Assembly: GCA_963834965.1 (NCBI GenBank)
Contig: CAWIEI010000006.1
Location: 143,846-207,845 of the forward strand
Direction: 5' to 3'
DNA: 64,000 nt
DNA from: Fodinibacter sp963834965
GTDB lineage: Bacteria > Actinomycetota > Actinomycetes > Actinomycetales > Dermatophilaceae
Shown: one piece after another, positions 20,021 to 28,963 of the stretch
Position numbering within the stretch: position 1 is the first letter of the stretch
How the letters are laid out: every line of letters begins with the position of its first letter
Notes under the pieces: model-generated
Seen by the model: only the letters and a program-made list of their open reading frames with translations
Databases searched by the model: none
Told to the model about the DNA's origin: nothing
Made by a program: the position numbers and the translations under genes

Positions 20021-20541
20021 GGCCTGGTGTCCTTCGTCCGCGGCTTGCGCCGTCCTCGTCCGACCTGCTCCCCGGGAGGGGATCCGGTGCTGCGCTCCGT
20101 GTCGAGGGCTGTCTGCAGGATGAGCACGGCGGCAGCCTGGTCGACCACGGCGCGCTGCCGCCTGCCGGCGACCCCGCTCTCACGGAGCGTGCGGTGCGCA
20201 TCGACACTGGTGAGTCGCTCGTCGACGAGACGGACCCAGACCGGCGCGATGCGCGCCGCCACCACGGCAGCATACTGTCGCGCCCTGGCCGCAGCGGGGC
20301 CTTCGTCCCCAGAGAGCGAACGGGGCAGCCCCACCACCACGCCGACCGCCGCGTGCTCGACCACGAGGTCGGCGATCGCCTCGACGTCCGAGTCGCCCGG
20401 GGCCGGGTCGCCCTCCGCGGTGCGGGGAACGGTCGCCACCGGCGTCGCGAGGATGCCGTCGGGGTCGCTCACGGCGACCCCGACGCGCACCGAGCCCACG
20501 TCGACGCCGAGGCGGGCACCACGCTCGCGGCGGTCCGGCAT
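20017..20541 (-). CDS. ruvX: RuvX/YqgF family RNase H-fold nuclease
   Basis: Predicted Holliday-junction resolvase or rRNA-processing nuclease (pre-16S in E. coli). The 174-residue protein begins at ATG 20541 (MPDRRERG), which shares a base with the alaS stop; longer in-frame starts lie inside alaS. It shows the RNase H-like strand LGVDVGSVRVGVAVSD near residue 10 with its first acidic residue, the VVGLPRSLSG loop and the C-terminal VVDQAAAVLILQ with the last aspartate. The basic tail beyond residue 150 (GRGRRKPRTK) is a lineage-specific extension. Confidence 0.92.
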   Translation of the reverse strand: MPDRRERGARLGVDVGSVRVGVAVSDPDGILATPVATVPRTAEGDPAPGDSDVEAIADLVVEHAAVGVVVGLPRSLSGDEGPAAARARQYAAVVAARIAPVWVRLVDERLTSVDAHRTLRESGVAGRRQRAVVDQAAAVLILQTALDTERSTGSPPGEQVGRGRRKPRTKDTRP

Positions 20542-23231
20542 CAGCCGGCGAGCTCCCCGACGCGCCACTCGACGGCCGCGAGGGCCTCCCCCACCTTCGA
20601 GGCGTCCTGGCCGCCACCCTGCGCGATGTCGTCCTTGCCGCCACCGCCACCACCGAGGGCCGTGGCGGCCACCCGCACCAGCTCACCGGCCCGGATGCCG
20701 CGTGCCCGCGCCGGCTCGTTGGTGGCCACCACGACGACCGGCCGGCCCTTGGCCGCGCCGGTGATGGCGACCACGCTGGGCCGTTCGGTGCCCAGCCGGC
20801 CGCGCAGGTCGAGCACCATGGTGCGCACGTCGTCGGCACCGGCCTCGCCCGCGTCGTGCCCGAGGTAGGTCACGCCGTTGACGTCGCGGGCCTGCTCGGT
20901 GAGGTTGCCGGCGGCCGCCTGCACCCGCTCACGGCGGGCGCGCTCGAGCTCGCGCTCGGCATCCTTGAGCCGGGTGACCATCGCGCCGATGCGCTCGGTG
21001 AGCTCGTCGGGCCGCGCCCCGACCAGGCCGGTCAGCTCGGCCACGATCGCCCGCTCCTTCGCCAGGTGGCGCAGCGCCTCCATGCCCACGAATGCCTCGA
21101 CGCGGCGCACGCCCGAGCCCACGGACGACTCACCCGTCACGGTGAGGGCACCGATCTGGCTGGAGTGCTGCACGTGGGTGCCACCACACAGCTCGCGGCT
21201 CCACGGGCCGCCGATCTCGACGACCCGCACGTCCTCGCCGTAGGTCTCGCCGAAGAGCGCGAGCGCCCCGATCTCGCGGGCCCGTGGCAGCGGCATGTAG
21301 GTGGCCGATACCGGCAGGTCCGAACGCACCGCGAGGTTGGCGACCTCCTCGATCTCGCTGCGGGTGGCCGGCGACAGGGCCGAGCCCCACGCGAAGTCGA
21401 GCCGCAGGTAGCCGGGCTTGTTGTACGACCCGGACTGCAGGGCCGAGGGGCCGAGCACCTCGCGCAGGGCCGCGTGCACGACGTGCGTGCCGGAGTGCGC
21501 CTGGCAGGCCGAGATGCGCCACTCGGGGTCGACCTCGGCGAGCACCGGTGCCCCGGTGCGCAGCGGCCCGGTGAACACCTCGACGGTGTGCGCGATCAGC
21601 CCCTTGACCGGGCGCTGCACGTCGACGACCTTCAGGTGCACACCGTCGGCCGTGATGACGCCCTCGTCGGCGATCTGCCCACCGGACTCCGCGTAGAACG
21701 GCGTGCGGTCGAGCACGACCTGGCCGCGCTGGCCCGGCTCGATCTCGGCGACGGTCGCGCCGTCGACCACCAGCCCCACGACCTTCGCCTCGCTGGTGAG
21801 CTCGGAGTAGGCCCGGAAGTCGGTCTCGCCGAGCGCGCGCAGGTCGCGCCACACCTCGGTGTGCGCGTGGCCGCTCTTCTTCGACTTCGCATCGGCCTTG
21901 GCCCGCTGGCGCTGCTCGGTCATCAGGCGGGTGAAGCCCTCGCGGTCGACCTGCAGCCCCTGCTCCTGCGCCATCTCCAGGGTGAGGTCGATCGGGAAGC
22001 CATAGGTGTCGTGCAGCTGGAAGGCCTGGTCGCCAGCGAGCGTGCTGCCACCGGCCTCCTTGGTGCGCGCCACGGCGGTGTCGAGGATGGTGGTGCCCGA
22101 CGCCAGGGTGCGCCGGAACGCCTCCTCCTCGGCGTACGCGATCTGGCTGATCCGGCCGAAACCGCTCTCCAGCTCGGGGTAGGACTGCTTCATCCGCTCC
22201 AGCGACACCGGCAGCAGCTCGGGCAGGCACGGGTCCTCGTAGCCGAGCAGGCGCATCGAGCGCACCGCGCGGCGCAGCATCCGGCGCAGCACGTAGCCGC
22301 GGCCCTCGTTGCCGGGGGTGACGCCGTCGCCGATGAGCATCAGCGAGGAGCGCACGTGGTCGGCGACGACGCGCAGCCGCACGTCGTCCGGGTGCGACTC
22401 GCTGACCATGTGGCCGGAGTTGAGCCCGTAGCGCTTGCCGGTGAGCTCGGCCGCCCGCTCCAGTACGGGGTAGACCTCGTCGATCTCGTACAGGTTGTCG
22501 ACGCCCTGCAGCAGCGTCGCCATCCGCTCCAGACCCATGCCGGTGTCGATGTTGCGCTTGGGCAGCGGGCCGGAGACGTCGAAGTCGTCCTTGGCCCGCA
22601 CGGCCGAGAGCTCCTCCTGCATGAACACCAGGTTCCAGAACTCCAGGTAGCGGTCCTCGTCGACGGCCGGGCCGCCCTCGCGCCCGTACTCCGGGCCGCG
22701 GTCGAGGTAGATCTCGCTCGCCGGGCCGCCCGGGCCGGGTACGCCCATGTGCCAGTAGTTGTCGAGCTTGCCGCGCCGGGTGATCCGCGCCTCCGGCACG
22801 CCGATGCCGTCGCGCCAGATCGCGAACGCCTCGTCGTCGTCCTCGTAGACGGTCGGCCAGATCAGGTCTCCGTCGAGGCCGTAGCCGCCCGCGTCCTGCG
22901 AGGTGGTGATGAGATCCCAGGCGAGGGTGATGGCCCCCTCCTTGAAGTAGTCGCCGAACGCGAAGTTGCCGTTCATCTGGAAGAACGTGCCGTGCCGCGA
23001 GGTCTTGCCGACCTCCTCGATGTCACCGGTGCGCACGCACTTCTGCACGCTGGTGGCCCGGATCCACGGCGGGGTCTCCTGGCCCAGGAAGTAGGGCTTG
23101 AAGGGCACCATGCCGGCGTTCACGAACAGCAGGTTCGGGTCGTCGTGGATCAGCGGCGCGGAGGGCACGACGGTGTGGCCGTTCTTCTCGAAGAACGCCA
23201 GCCAGCGACGCCGGATCTCAGCGGTTTCCAT
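20541..23231 (-). CDS. alaS: alanyl-tRNA synthetase
   Basis: Charges tRNA-Ala. The 896-residue protein begins METAEIRRRWLAFFEKNGH and has the class II motifs (FVNAGMVPFKPYF; RQGTFFQMN-like SRHGTFFQMNGNF with the second strand; GLERM near residue 230), then the editing domain with zinc-type histidines and cysteine in HSGTHVVHA and ELCGGTHVQHS, and a C-terminal oligomerisation domain with a glycine run (GGGGGGKDDIAQGGG). It heads the alaS-ruvX-mltG-aroE chain. The 127 bases before it show no gene. Confidence 0.97.
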   Translation of the reverse strand: METAEIRRRWLAFFEKNGHTVVPSAPLIHDDPNLLFVNAGMVPFKPYFLGQETPPWIRATSVQKCVRTGDIEEVGKTSRHGTFFQMNGNFAFGDYFKEGAITLAWDLITTSQDAGGYGLDGDLIWPTVYEDDDEAFAIWRDGIGVPEARITRRGKLDNYWHMGVPGPGGPASEIYLDRGPEYGREGGPAVDEDRYLEFWNLVFMQEELSAVRAKDDFDVSGPLPKRNIDTGMGLERMATLLQGVDNLYEIDEVYPVLERAAELTGKRYGLNSGHMVSESHPDDVRLRVVADHVRSSLMLIGDGVTPGNEGRGYVLRRMLRRAVRSMRLLGYEDPCLPELLPVSLERMKQSYPELESGFGRISQIAYAEEEAFRRTLASGTTILDTAVARTKEAGGSTLAGDQAFQLHDTYGFPIDLTLEMAQEQGLQVDREGFTRLMTEQRQRAKADAKSKKSGHAHTEVWRDLRALGETDFRAYSELTSEAKVVGLVVDGATVAEIEPGQRGQVVLDRTPFYAESGGQIADEGVITADGVHLKVVDVQRPVKGLIAHTVEVFTGPLRTGAPVLAEVDPEWRISACQAHSGTHVVHAALREVLGPSALQSGSYNKPGYLRLDFAWGSALSPATRSEIEEVANLAVRSDLPVSATYMPLPRAREIGALALFGETYGEDVRVVEIGGPWSRELCGGTHVQHSSQIGALTVTGESSVGSGVRRVEAFVGMEALRHLAKERAIVAELTGLVGARPDELTERIGAMVTRLKDAERELERARRERVQAAAGNLTEQARDVNGVTYLGHDAGEAGADDVRTMVLDLRGRLGTERPSVVAITGAAKGRPVVVVATNEPARARGIRAGELVRVAATALGGGGGGKDDIAQGGGQDASKVGEALAAVEWRVGELAG

Positions 23232-23358
23232 GGGGAATCAGTCCTCGGGTCTTTCGTCTGCCACCGGGCACGGGCACGCGACATCGTATGCCGGTCCGTT
23301 CCCGGGGTCGGTCGGGGTCAGGCGTAGGGGGTCTGAGTCGGTGGGGGCGCCGTCGCCC

Positions 23359-23718
23359 CTACGGAGCTCGCTCGCCGGTGGGGTCGAGCAGCAGCGCCCG
23401 GGCCTCCTCGGGCGTCAGGGAGCGACCCGGGTCGTCGGCGCCCAGCGCGGATGCCGGGCTCGCGGCGGCGCGCTCGCGGCTGCGGTCCCAGCCGGCATCC
23501 ACCTCGAGGTCGGGGGTCTGCGACCACGCGGCGTGCCGCGGGGCGCGGCTGACCGCGTCGGTCTCGACGGCCACCTCGACGGCCTCGCGCAGCTCGGCCT
23601 CGCGGCGGGCGGACGCCTCACGGTAGGTCGCCACGAAGCGCTGGGTGACCGGCAGCTTCCACAGGCCGTAGCCCACCCCGACCGCGACCGCCGCCAGCAG
23701 CACGGTGCGGCCCCTCAT
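23359..23718 (-). CDS. small membrane-anchored protein upstream of alaS, function unknown
   Basis: A 119-residue protein with one hydrophobic segment at residues 4-20 (RTVLLAAVAVGVGYGLWKLP), a helical stretch rich in Glu, Ala and Arg (about 28-55) and a soluble tail with no recognisable domain. Position, after a DUF948-type gene (ATGA overlap) and before alaS, is conserved in actinobacteria, so it is a real gene. It may work with the DUF948 protein at the membrane; that is inference. Confidence 0.75.
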   Translation of the reverse strand: MRGRTVLLAAVAVGVGYGLWKLPVTQRFVATYREASARREAELREAVEVAVETDAVSRAPRHAAWSQTPDLEVDAGWDRSRERAAASPASALGADDPGRSLTPEEARALLLDPTGERAP

Positions 23719-24083
23719 GACTCGTCCTTGCGGCTGAGGCCGCGCACCGCGGTGCGCACGCCGTAGCTGAACGCCGCCACCTTGATCAGCGGGGTGCCGA
23801 TGGTCGCGGCGGTGAGCGAGGTGAGGGCCGACGCGTTGGTCGTCATCGTGGTGACCGAGCTGGTGATCGAGTCGACCCGGGTCAGCTGGTCGTTGGTGAG
23901 GCTGACGGTGTCGGTGAGGCCCTTGAGGGTCGGCTGCACGTTGTCGCTGGTCGTGCGCAGGCTCACGGTGGTCTCGTCGAGGATCTGGCCGGCCTTGCCG
24001 AGCAGCCCGCCGACCCGCACCACGAGGTACAGGAACGCGAGCGCGGCGATGAGTGCAGCGATCCCTCCGAGCGTCACCGTCAT
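23715..24083 (-). CDS. DUF948-family membrane protein
   Basis: A 122-residue protein with an N-terminal transmembrane segment (about residues 5-25) and a long helical part full of Thr, Ser and Leu (TTVSLRTTSDNVQPTLKGLT), the DUF948 pattern, probably a coiled coil. Function is unknown. I chose ATG 24083 because the product then starts directly with the membrane segment; an in-frame start lies further upstream but reaches into the gap before rarA with unrelated sequence. It overlaps the next gene by four bases. Confidence 0.8.
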   Translation of the reverse strand: MTVTLGGIAALIAALAFLYLVVRVGGLLGKAGQILDETTVSLRTTSDNVQPTLKGLTDTVSLTNDQLTRVDSITSSVTTMTTNASALTSLTAATIGTPLIKVAAFSYGVRTAVRGLSRKDES

Positions 24084-24151
24084 GCGGGCGAGCCTAGCGT
24101 CCGGGCGGCGGCCGATCGCGCGGGTTACCGCCTCAGCCCCGCCCGGTCGGT

Positions 24152-25543
24152 TCAGCCCCGACCCAGGCGGCCCTTGAGCCAGGTCCACCGCTCCTGCAGG
24201 CGCGCCTCGAAGCCGCGGTCGGTGGGGCGGTAGTAGTCGGTGCTCCCGGCCAGGTCGTCGGGCAGGTACTGCTGGGCGGCGACGGCATCCGGCTCGTCGT
24301 GGGCGTAGACGTAACCCTTTCCGTGCCCGAGCCGGGCGGCGCCCGCGTAGCCGCTGCCGCGCAGGTGAGCGGGCACCGGGCCGCCCTTGCCGGCCCGCAC
24401 GTCGGCGATGGCCTCGTTGATGCCGGTGTAGGCGGCGTTCGACTTGGGCGCGAGCGCGTTGTGCACGACGGCCTGGGCCAGGATGATCCGCGCCTCGGGC
24501 ATGCCGATCTGGGCGACGGCGTGCATCGCGGCGACGGCGGTCTGCAGGGCGGTGGGGTCGGCCAGGCCGACGTCCTCGGAGGCGGCGATCACCACCCGGC
24601 GGGCGATGAACCGCGGGTCCTCCCCGGCCTCCAGCATCCGGGCGAGGTAGTGCAGGGCGGCGTCGACGTCGGAGCCGCGCATCGACTTGATGAGCGCCGA
24701 GGCGACGTCGTAGTGCTGGTCGCCGGTGCGGTCGTAGCGCACGGCCGCCTGCGCCACGGCCTGCTCGCTCTGGGCGAGGGTGATCGGCACGGCATCCGGC
24801 CGGTCGGCGCCGGGGGCGACGGCGTCGTCGGCCACCCCGGCCGCCGCCTCGAGGAAGGTGAGCGCTCGGCGGGCGTCGCCGCCCGCGAGGCGCACGAGGT
24901 GGTCGCGCGCGTCGTCGTCGAGGGCGTAGGCGCCGTCGAGGCCGCGCGGGTCGGTGATCGCGGCGGTGATGACATCGGCCACGTCGTCGTCGGTGAGCGG
25001 CTGGAGGGTGATCAGCATCGAGCGGCTGAGCAGGGGTGCGATGACGGAGAACGACGGGTTCTCGGTGGTGGCGGCGACGAGCACCACCTGGCGGTTCTCG
25101 ACGCCGGGCAGCAGGGCGTCCTGCTGGGCCTTGGTGAACCGGTGGATCTCGTCGAGGAAGAGCACCGTCTGCCGGCCGTACAGGTCACGCGCCCGGTTGG
25201 CGTGCTCCATGACCGCCCGCACGTCCTTGACCCCGGCCGTCACCGCCGACAGCTCCACGAACTCGCGGTCGGCGGCGGTGGCCACGAGGTGGGCCAGGGT
25301 GGTCTTGCCGGTGCCGGGAGGCCCCCAGAGGATGGCGGAGATCGGGCCGGCCGCTCCCCCGCTGCCCTCGATCAGCCGGCGCAGCGGGCTGCCGGGGCGC
25401 AGCACGCCGCCCTGGCCGCGCACCTCGTCGATGCCGCGCGGCCGCATCCGCACCGCGAGCGGGGGCAGCGACGCCCCGCCGCCGCCCAGGCCGTCACCTG
25501 CCGAGGCGGCCGCGCCGAACAGGTCGGTGTCGTCGAGGCTCAC
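24152..25543 (-). CDS. rarA: replication-associated recombination protein A (RarA/MgsA), AAA+ ATPase
   Basis: RarA is a clamp-loader-like AAA+ ATPase acting at stalled or gapped replication forks. The 463-residue protein starts at GTG 25543 and has Walker A GPPGTGKTT near residue 74, Walker B FLDEIHRF near residue 125, sensor 1 AATTENPSF, the sensor 2 arginine in GDARRAL, and the C-terminal tetramerisation region with the conserved AYTGINEA and YKYPHD-like YVYAHDEPDAV. In mycobacteria rarA lies upstream of alaS in the same way. aspS follows further along, with the island 26-33 kb between. Confidence 0.94.
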   Translation of the reverse strand: MSLDDTDLFGAAASAGDGLGGGGASLPPLAVRMRPRGIDEVRGQGGVLRPGSPLRRLIEGSGGAAGPISAILWGPPGTGKTTLAHLVATAADREFVELSAVTAGVKDVRAVMEHANRARDLYGRQTVLFLDEIHRFTKAQQDALLPGVENRQVVLVAATTENPSFSVIAPLLSRSMLITLQPLTDDDVADVITAAITDPRGLDGAYALDDDARDHLVRLAGGDARRALTFLEAAAGVADDAVAPGADRPDAVPITLAQSEQAVAQAAVRYDRTGDQHYDVASALIKSMRGSDVDAALHYLARMLEAGEDPRFIARRVVIAASEDVGLADPTALQTAVAAMHAVAQIGMPEARIILAQAVVHNALAPKSNAAYTGINEAIADVRAGKGGPVPAHLRGSGYAGAARLGHGKGYVYAHDEPDAVAAQQYLPDDLAGSTDYYRPTDRGFEARLQERWTWLKGRLGRG

Positions 25544-25608
25544 GCTGGCGAGGCTATCCCGGGCCTGACGCCCCGGATGCCGCGTGGCCGCCTCACGGGT
25601 GCACCGCT

Positions 25609-25680
25609 GGACGGACAACCGGGCCGGCGTGGCCGCCCGTCACGGTCAGCGCAGCGCGCGTTCCCCCCGGTTGTCCGTCC
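25609..25680. repeat. 15-bp perfect inverted repeat with 42-base spacer
   Basis: GGACGGACAACCGGG (25609-25623) is exactly complementary to CCCGGTTGTCCGTCC (25666-25680). It begins 23 bases after the stop of the VOC gene, so it could be that gene's terminator, but the 42-base loop is long and there is no T-tract. It could equally be a REP-like element at the border of the accessory island. Confidence 0.7.
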
Positions 25681-25703
25681 GTAGGAGCACCTCCTGGCCG
25701 GTG

Positions 25704-26105
25704 TCAGTCGGCTGCCGGCGGGCCGAGCAGGTCCCATCGGTTGCCTGCCACGTCGAGGAAGACCGCTACCTGCCCATAGGCCTCCCGGCGCGGTTGACCC
25801 ACGAACTCGACCCCCAGAGTGCGCATGCGGTGATACTGCTGCTCGAAGTCAGCGACGCGGAGGAACAGCCCCACCCGACCGGCGAACTGGTCGCCGACCG
25901 CACGCTCCTGCCGTTCGCCGTCGGCCTGCGACAAGAGCAGCGCGGTGGCTGCACCTGGAGGCCGGACCACGACCCACCGCTTCGCACGTCCGTCGCCGGT
26001 GACCGACGGTGAGTCCTCGACGAGGTCGAACCCGAGGACGTGCACGAAGAACTCGATGGCCCGGTCGTAGTCGTCGACGATCAGGGCAACCTGCGCGATC
26101 TCCAT
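25704..26105 (-). CDS. VOC-fold (glyoxalase/bleomycin-resistance-like) protein
   Basis: A 133-residue single vicinal-oxygen-chelate domain. It opens IAQVALIVDDYDRAIEFFVH, the usual VOC beginning, and ends GQVAVFLDVAGNRWDLLGP, with the PxGN-type turn. Closest in style to YaeR- or glyoxalase-like proteins. The normal metal positions (His near the start, Glu near the end) are not both clear: the first position is Gln/Ala-Val rather than His, so metal-dependent catalysis is doubtful. Substrate unknown. Confidence 0.8.
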   Translation of the reverse strand: MEIAQVALIVDDYDRAIEFFVHVLGFDLVEDSPSVTGDGRAKRWVVVRPPGAATALLLSQADGERQERAVGDQFAGRVGLFLRVADFEQQYHRMRTLGVEFVGQPRREAYGQVAVFLDVAGNRWDLLGPPAAD

Positions 26106-26170
26106 CCGGGGACCCTAGCCATCGAGCGGGCAGGGAAGGGGTGACGGTCGGCCGCTGCGGACCGCGGAGC

Positions 26171-26692
26171 CTAGAAGTAGCCCTTCTCGCCGTCGAGCAG
26201 CTCGCGGATGAGGTCGAGGTGGCCGGCGTGCCGGGCGGTCTCCTCCAGCATGTGCAGCAGGATCCAGCGCAGCGATGCCGTGCCGACGGCGTGCAGGGCG
26301 GTGTTGCCGGGCGCGTCCAGGGACCGGGCGGCGATGGCGGCGTCCGAACGCGCGCACTCGTCGTCGTACTCCTGGAGCAGCGTCGCCAACGGGATGCCCT
26401 CGACGAGGAACTCGGAGTCCTCGATGTCGTCGCCCAGCGGCCCGTAGCCGCGGCCGACACCCGGCTGGCCGAGCAGCACCTCGCGGAACCACAGCTCCTC
26501 GCACCAGCGCAGGTGCGAGATGATGCCGGCCACGGTCATCAGCGGCGACGTGGGGACCATGACGCGGTGGGCGTCCTCGTCGGAGAGTCCCTCGCACTTC
26601 AGCCGCACGATGCCGCGTTGCAGGTCGAACCACCCGAGCAGCTGGGTGCGCTCGTCGGCGGTGCGGTCGGGGCGGACTCTCGTGGCGCTCAT
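26171..26692 (-). CDS. DinB-superfamily (DUF664) protein
   Basis: A 173-residue four-helix-bundle protein of the DinB/DUF664 group, often linked in actinobacteria to bacillithiol- or mycothiol-dependent transferases, though many members have no known activity. The three metal-binding histidine positions are visible: SHLRWCEELWF near residue 60, then ILLHMLEETARHAGHLDLIRE near 145-162. I chose ATG 26692 (MSATRVRPDRTADER). Divergent from the MMPL transporter with only 66 bases between the starts, so the two may share a regulatory region. Confidence 0.82.
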   Translation of the reverse strand: MSATRVRPDRTADERTQLLGWFDLQRGIVRLKCEGLSDEDAHRVMVPTSPLMTVAGIISHLRWCEELWFREVLLGQPGVGRGYGPLGDDIEDSEFLVEGIPLATLLQEYDDECARSDAAIAARSLDAPGNTALHAVGTASLRWILLHMLEETARHAGHLDLIRELLDGEKGYF

Positions 26693-26758
26693 CACCCCAC
26701 CGTTCCACCCCGAGGGGGCGTCGGCAACGGCATCCGGGGCCTCTGGCACGCTGACCCC

Positions 26759-28963
26759 ATGAGCGAGCAGGACCCCCCGCGCGGCGCGCTCCTGCGCCGC
26801 TGGGGGGCGGTGGTCGCCCGCCGGGCCCGCACGGTCGTCGTCGTGTGGGCGGTGCTGGTCGTCGGGGGGTTCGGCGTTGCGCTGGGGGCGTTCGGCACCC
26901 CGAGCCTGTTCGACCGGTTGAACAGCGGCGAGATCGTGGTCGACGGCGAGAACTCGGCCGGCCGCGACCTGCTCGCGAAGGGTGGCGGCAGCGGCTTCAG
27001 CACCTACACCCAGACCCTCACCGGGGTCGACCTCGCCGACCCGGCGGTGGCCACGGCCGCGGCCACCGCGGTCAAGGACCTCACGGCGATCGAGCACGTC
27101 GAGTCGGCTGTGAACCCCTTCGTCGTGCCCGAGGGCCTGACCAGCCCGTCGGCCCTGCGCTTCACGCTCGACGGCGACCCGGCATCCGGCGGTTTCGCCA
27201 CCGTGGTCACCTTCGACGCCGACAACACCGCCGAGCAGGAGGCGACCGCCACCGAGCGGGTCGACGTGGTGTTCGACCGGCTGGCCCAGCAGACCGGCGC
27301 CACCGGCGACCAGCGCGGCGGCCTACGCAGCCTGGTCGACCGGATCATCGCGCAGGTCAAGACCGACGGCCAGCGCGGCGAGGGCATCGCGCTGCCGGTC
27401 AGCTTCGCCGTGATGGTCGTGGTGTTCGGCGGCTTCATCGCCGCGGGCTTCCCGGTGCTCGGCGCCGTCGCGTCGATCGCCGGCGCGCTCGTCTCACTGC
27501 TCGGCTTCTCCTACCTGCTCGACCTCGACGCGACCGCCGTCAACGTCGTCACGGTGCTGGCGCTGGGCCTGTGCATCGACTACGGACTGCTGATGGTGTC
27601 GCGCTTCCGCGAGGAGCTGCGCGCCATGCTGCGCGGCGCCCCGGTCACCGACCTCACCCGCGAGCAGGTGGTCGAGGCGACCGCCACCACGATGCACCGG
27701 GCCGGCCGCACCGTCGTCTTCTCGGCGCTCACCGTGGCGATCTCGCTGGCCGGCCTCGCGGTGCTCCAGATCTCGTTCATCCGCGCGATCAGCGCCGCAG
27801 GCGTCTCGGTGGTGCTCGTCGCACTGGCGGTCGCGCTGACCCTCATCCCGGCCCTGTGCGCACTCGGCGCCCGTCGGCTGCTGCGCCGAGGCACCGAGAG
27901 GGCCGGCGACACCGGCGTCTTCTCGCGCCTGGCCGAGCGGGTGCACCGGATGCCGTGGGTCGTCATCGCCGTGGTCGCCGGGCTGCTCGTGGTGCTCGCC
28001 ATGCCGGCGCTGCGGATGGAGCTGACCTCCTCCGGGCCCGAGCTGCTGCCCAAGGGCACGCCCGAGCGCACCTTCTACGAGGACTTCCGCGAGGGCTACC
28101 CCCTGCTGGCCGGCGCCGAGGTGCTGCTGGTCACCACTGCTCCTCCCGCCGAGGTCGAGGCCTGGGCGAAGACCGCCGCCGACCGCCCCGGCGTGCAGTC
28201 GGTCGACCCGGTCAACCACCTCGACAACGGCGTGAGCACGGTCGGCTTCCAGACCGGTGACAACGGCACCGGCGCGGCGTCGCGTGCCCTGGTCGACTCG
28301 CTGCGCACCGACCGCGCGCCGTTCGACGCCAAGGTCGTGGGGCAGGCCTCCGGCATCGTCGACTTCAAGGCGACGGTCGCCGAGCGGGCCCTGTGGGCGA
28401 TCGGCCTGGTCGTCCTGGCCACCCTGGTGCTGCTGTTCCTGATGACCGGCTCGGTCGTCATCCCGGTCAAGGCCCTGGTGATGAACGTGCTCTCGCTGGG
28501 GGCGGCGCTCGGCGTCACGGTCTGGATCTTCGAGGACGGCCACCTCGAGAACCTGTTGCGGTTCACCTCGGCCGGTGCCGTCGAGAACACCATCCCGCTG
28601 CTCGTGCTCGCGTTCGGGTTCGGCCTGTCGATGGACTACGAGGTCTTCCTCCTCTCCCGCATCGTCGAGCTGCACGAGCAGGGCCACGACACCCGTGAGG
28701 CCGTGACCCTGGGCCTGCAGCGCTCCGGCCGGATCATCACCTCGGCCGCCCTGCTCATGGTCATCGTCTTCGCCGGCTTCGCCGCGGGTGACCTGCTCGT
28801 CATGAAGGAGATGGGAACTGCGCTGGTGCTCGCGATCATCATCGACGCGACCCTCGTGCGGATGCTGCTCGTGCCCGCCACGATGTCGGTGCTCGGCTCG
28901 GTGAACTGGTGGGCACCGGCCCCGCTGCGCCGGCTCCACGAACGCTGGGGCATCACCGAATGA
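26759..28963 (+). CDS. MMPL/RND-family membrane transporter
   Basis: A 734-residue RND-fold transporter of the MMPL group (YdfJ-like), exporting lipids or small hydrophobic compounds in known cases; the cargo here is unknown. Topology follows the family: first membrane helix at about 23-45, a large external loop to about 205, a block of five helices (GFIAAGFPVLGAVASI, ALGLCIDYGLLMVSRFREEL near 270 with the transmembrane Asp-Tyr pair), a second external loop, and a second helix block with its own FGFGLSMDYEVFLLSRIVE near 625. Both copies of the proton-relay Asp-Tyr motif are present. The stop overlaps the next start (ATGA). Confidence 0.93.
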   Translation: MSEQDPPRGALLRRWGAVVARRARTVVVVWAVLVVGGFGVALGAFGTPSLFDRLNSGEIVVDGENSAGRDLLAKGGGSGFSTYTQTLTGVDLADPAVATAAATAVKDLTAIEHVESAVNPFVVPEGLTSPSALRFTLDGDPASGGFATVVTFDADNTAEQEATATERVDVVFDRLAQQTGATGDQRGGLRSLVDRIIAQVKTDGQRGEGIALPVSFAVMVVVFGGFIAAGFPVLGAVASIAGALVSLLGFSYLLDLDATAVNVVTVLALGLCIDYGLLMVSRFREELRAMLRGAPVTDLTREQVVEATATTMHRAGRTVVFSALTVAISLAGLAVLQISFIRAISAAGVSVVLVALAVALTLIPALCALGARRLLRRGTERAGDTGVFSRLAERVHRMPWVVIAVVAGLLVVLAMPALRMELTSSGPELLPKGTPERTFYEDFREGYPLLAGAEVLLVTTAPPAEVEAWAKTAADRPGVQSVDPVNHLDNGVSTVGFQTGDNGTGAASRALVDSLRTDRAPFDAKVVGQASGIVDFKATVAERALWAIGLVVLATLVLLFLMTGSVVIPVKALVMNVLSLGAALGVTVWIFEDGHLENLLRFTSAGAVENTIPLLVLAFGFGLSMDYEVFLLSRIVELHEQGHDTREAVTLGLQRSGRIITSAALLMVIVFAGFAAGDLLVMKEMGTALVLAIIIDATLVRMLLVPATMSVLGSVNWWAPAPLRRLHERWGITE

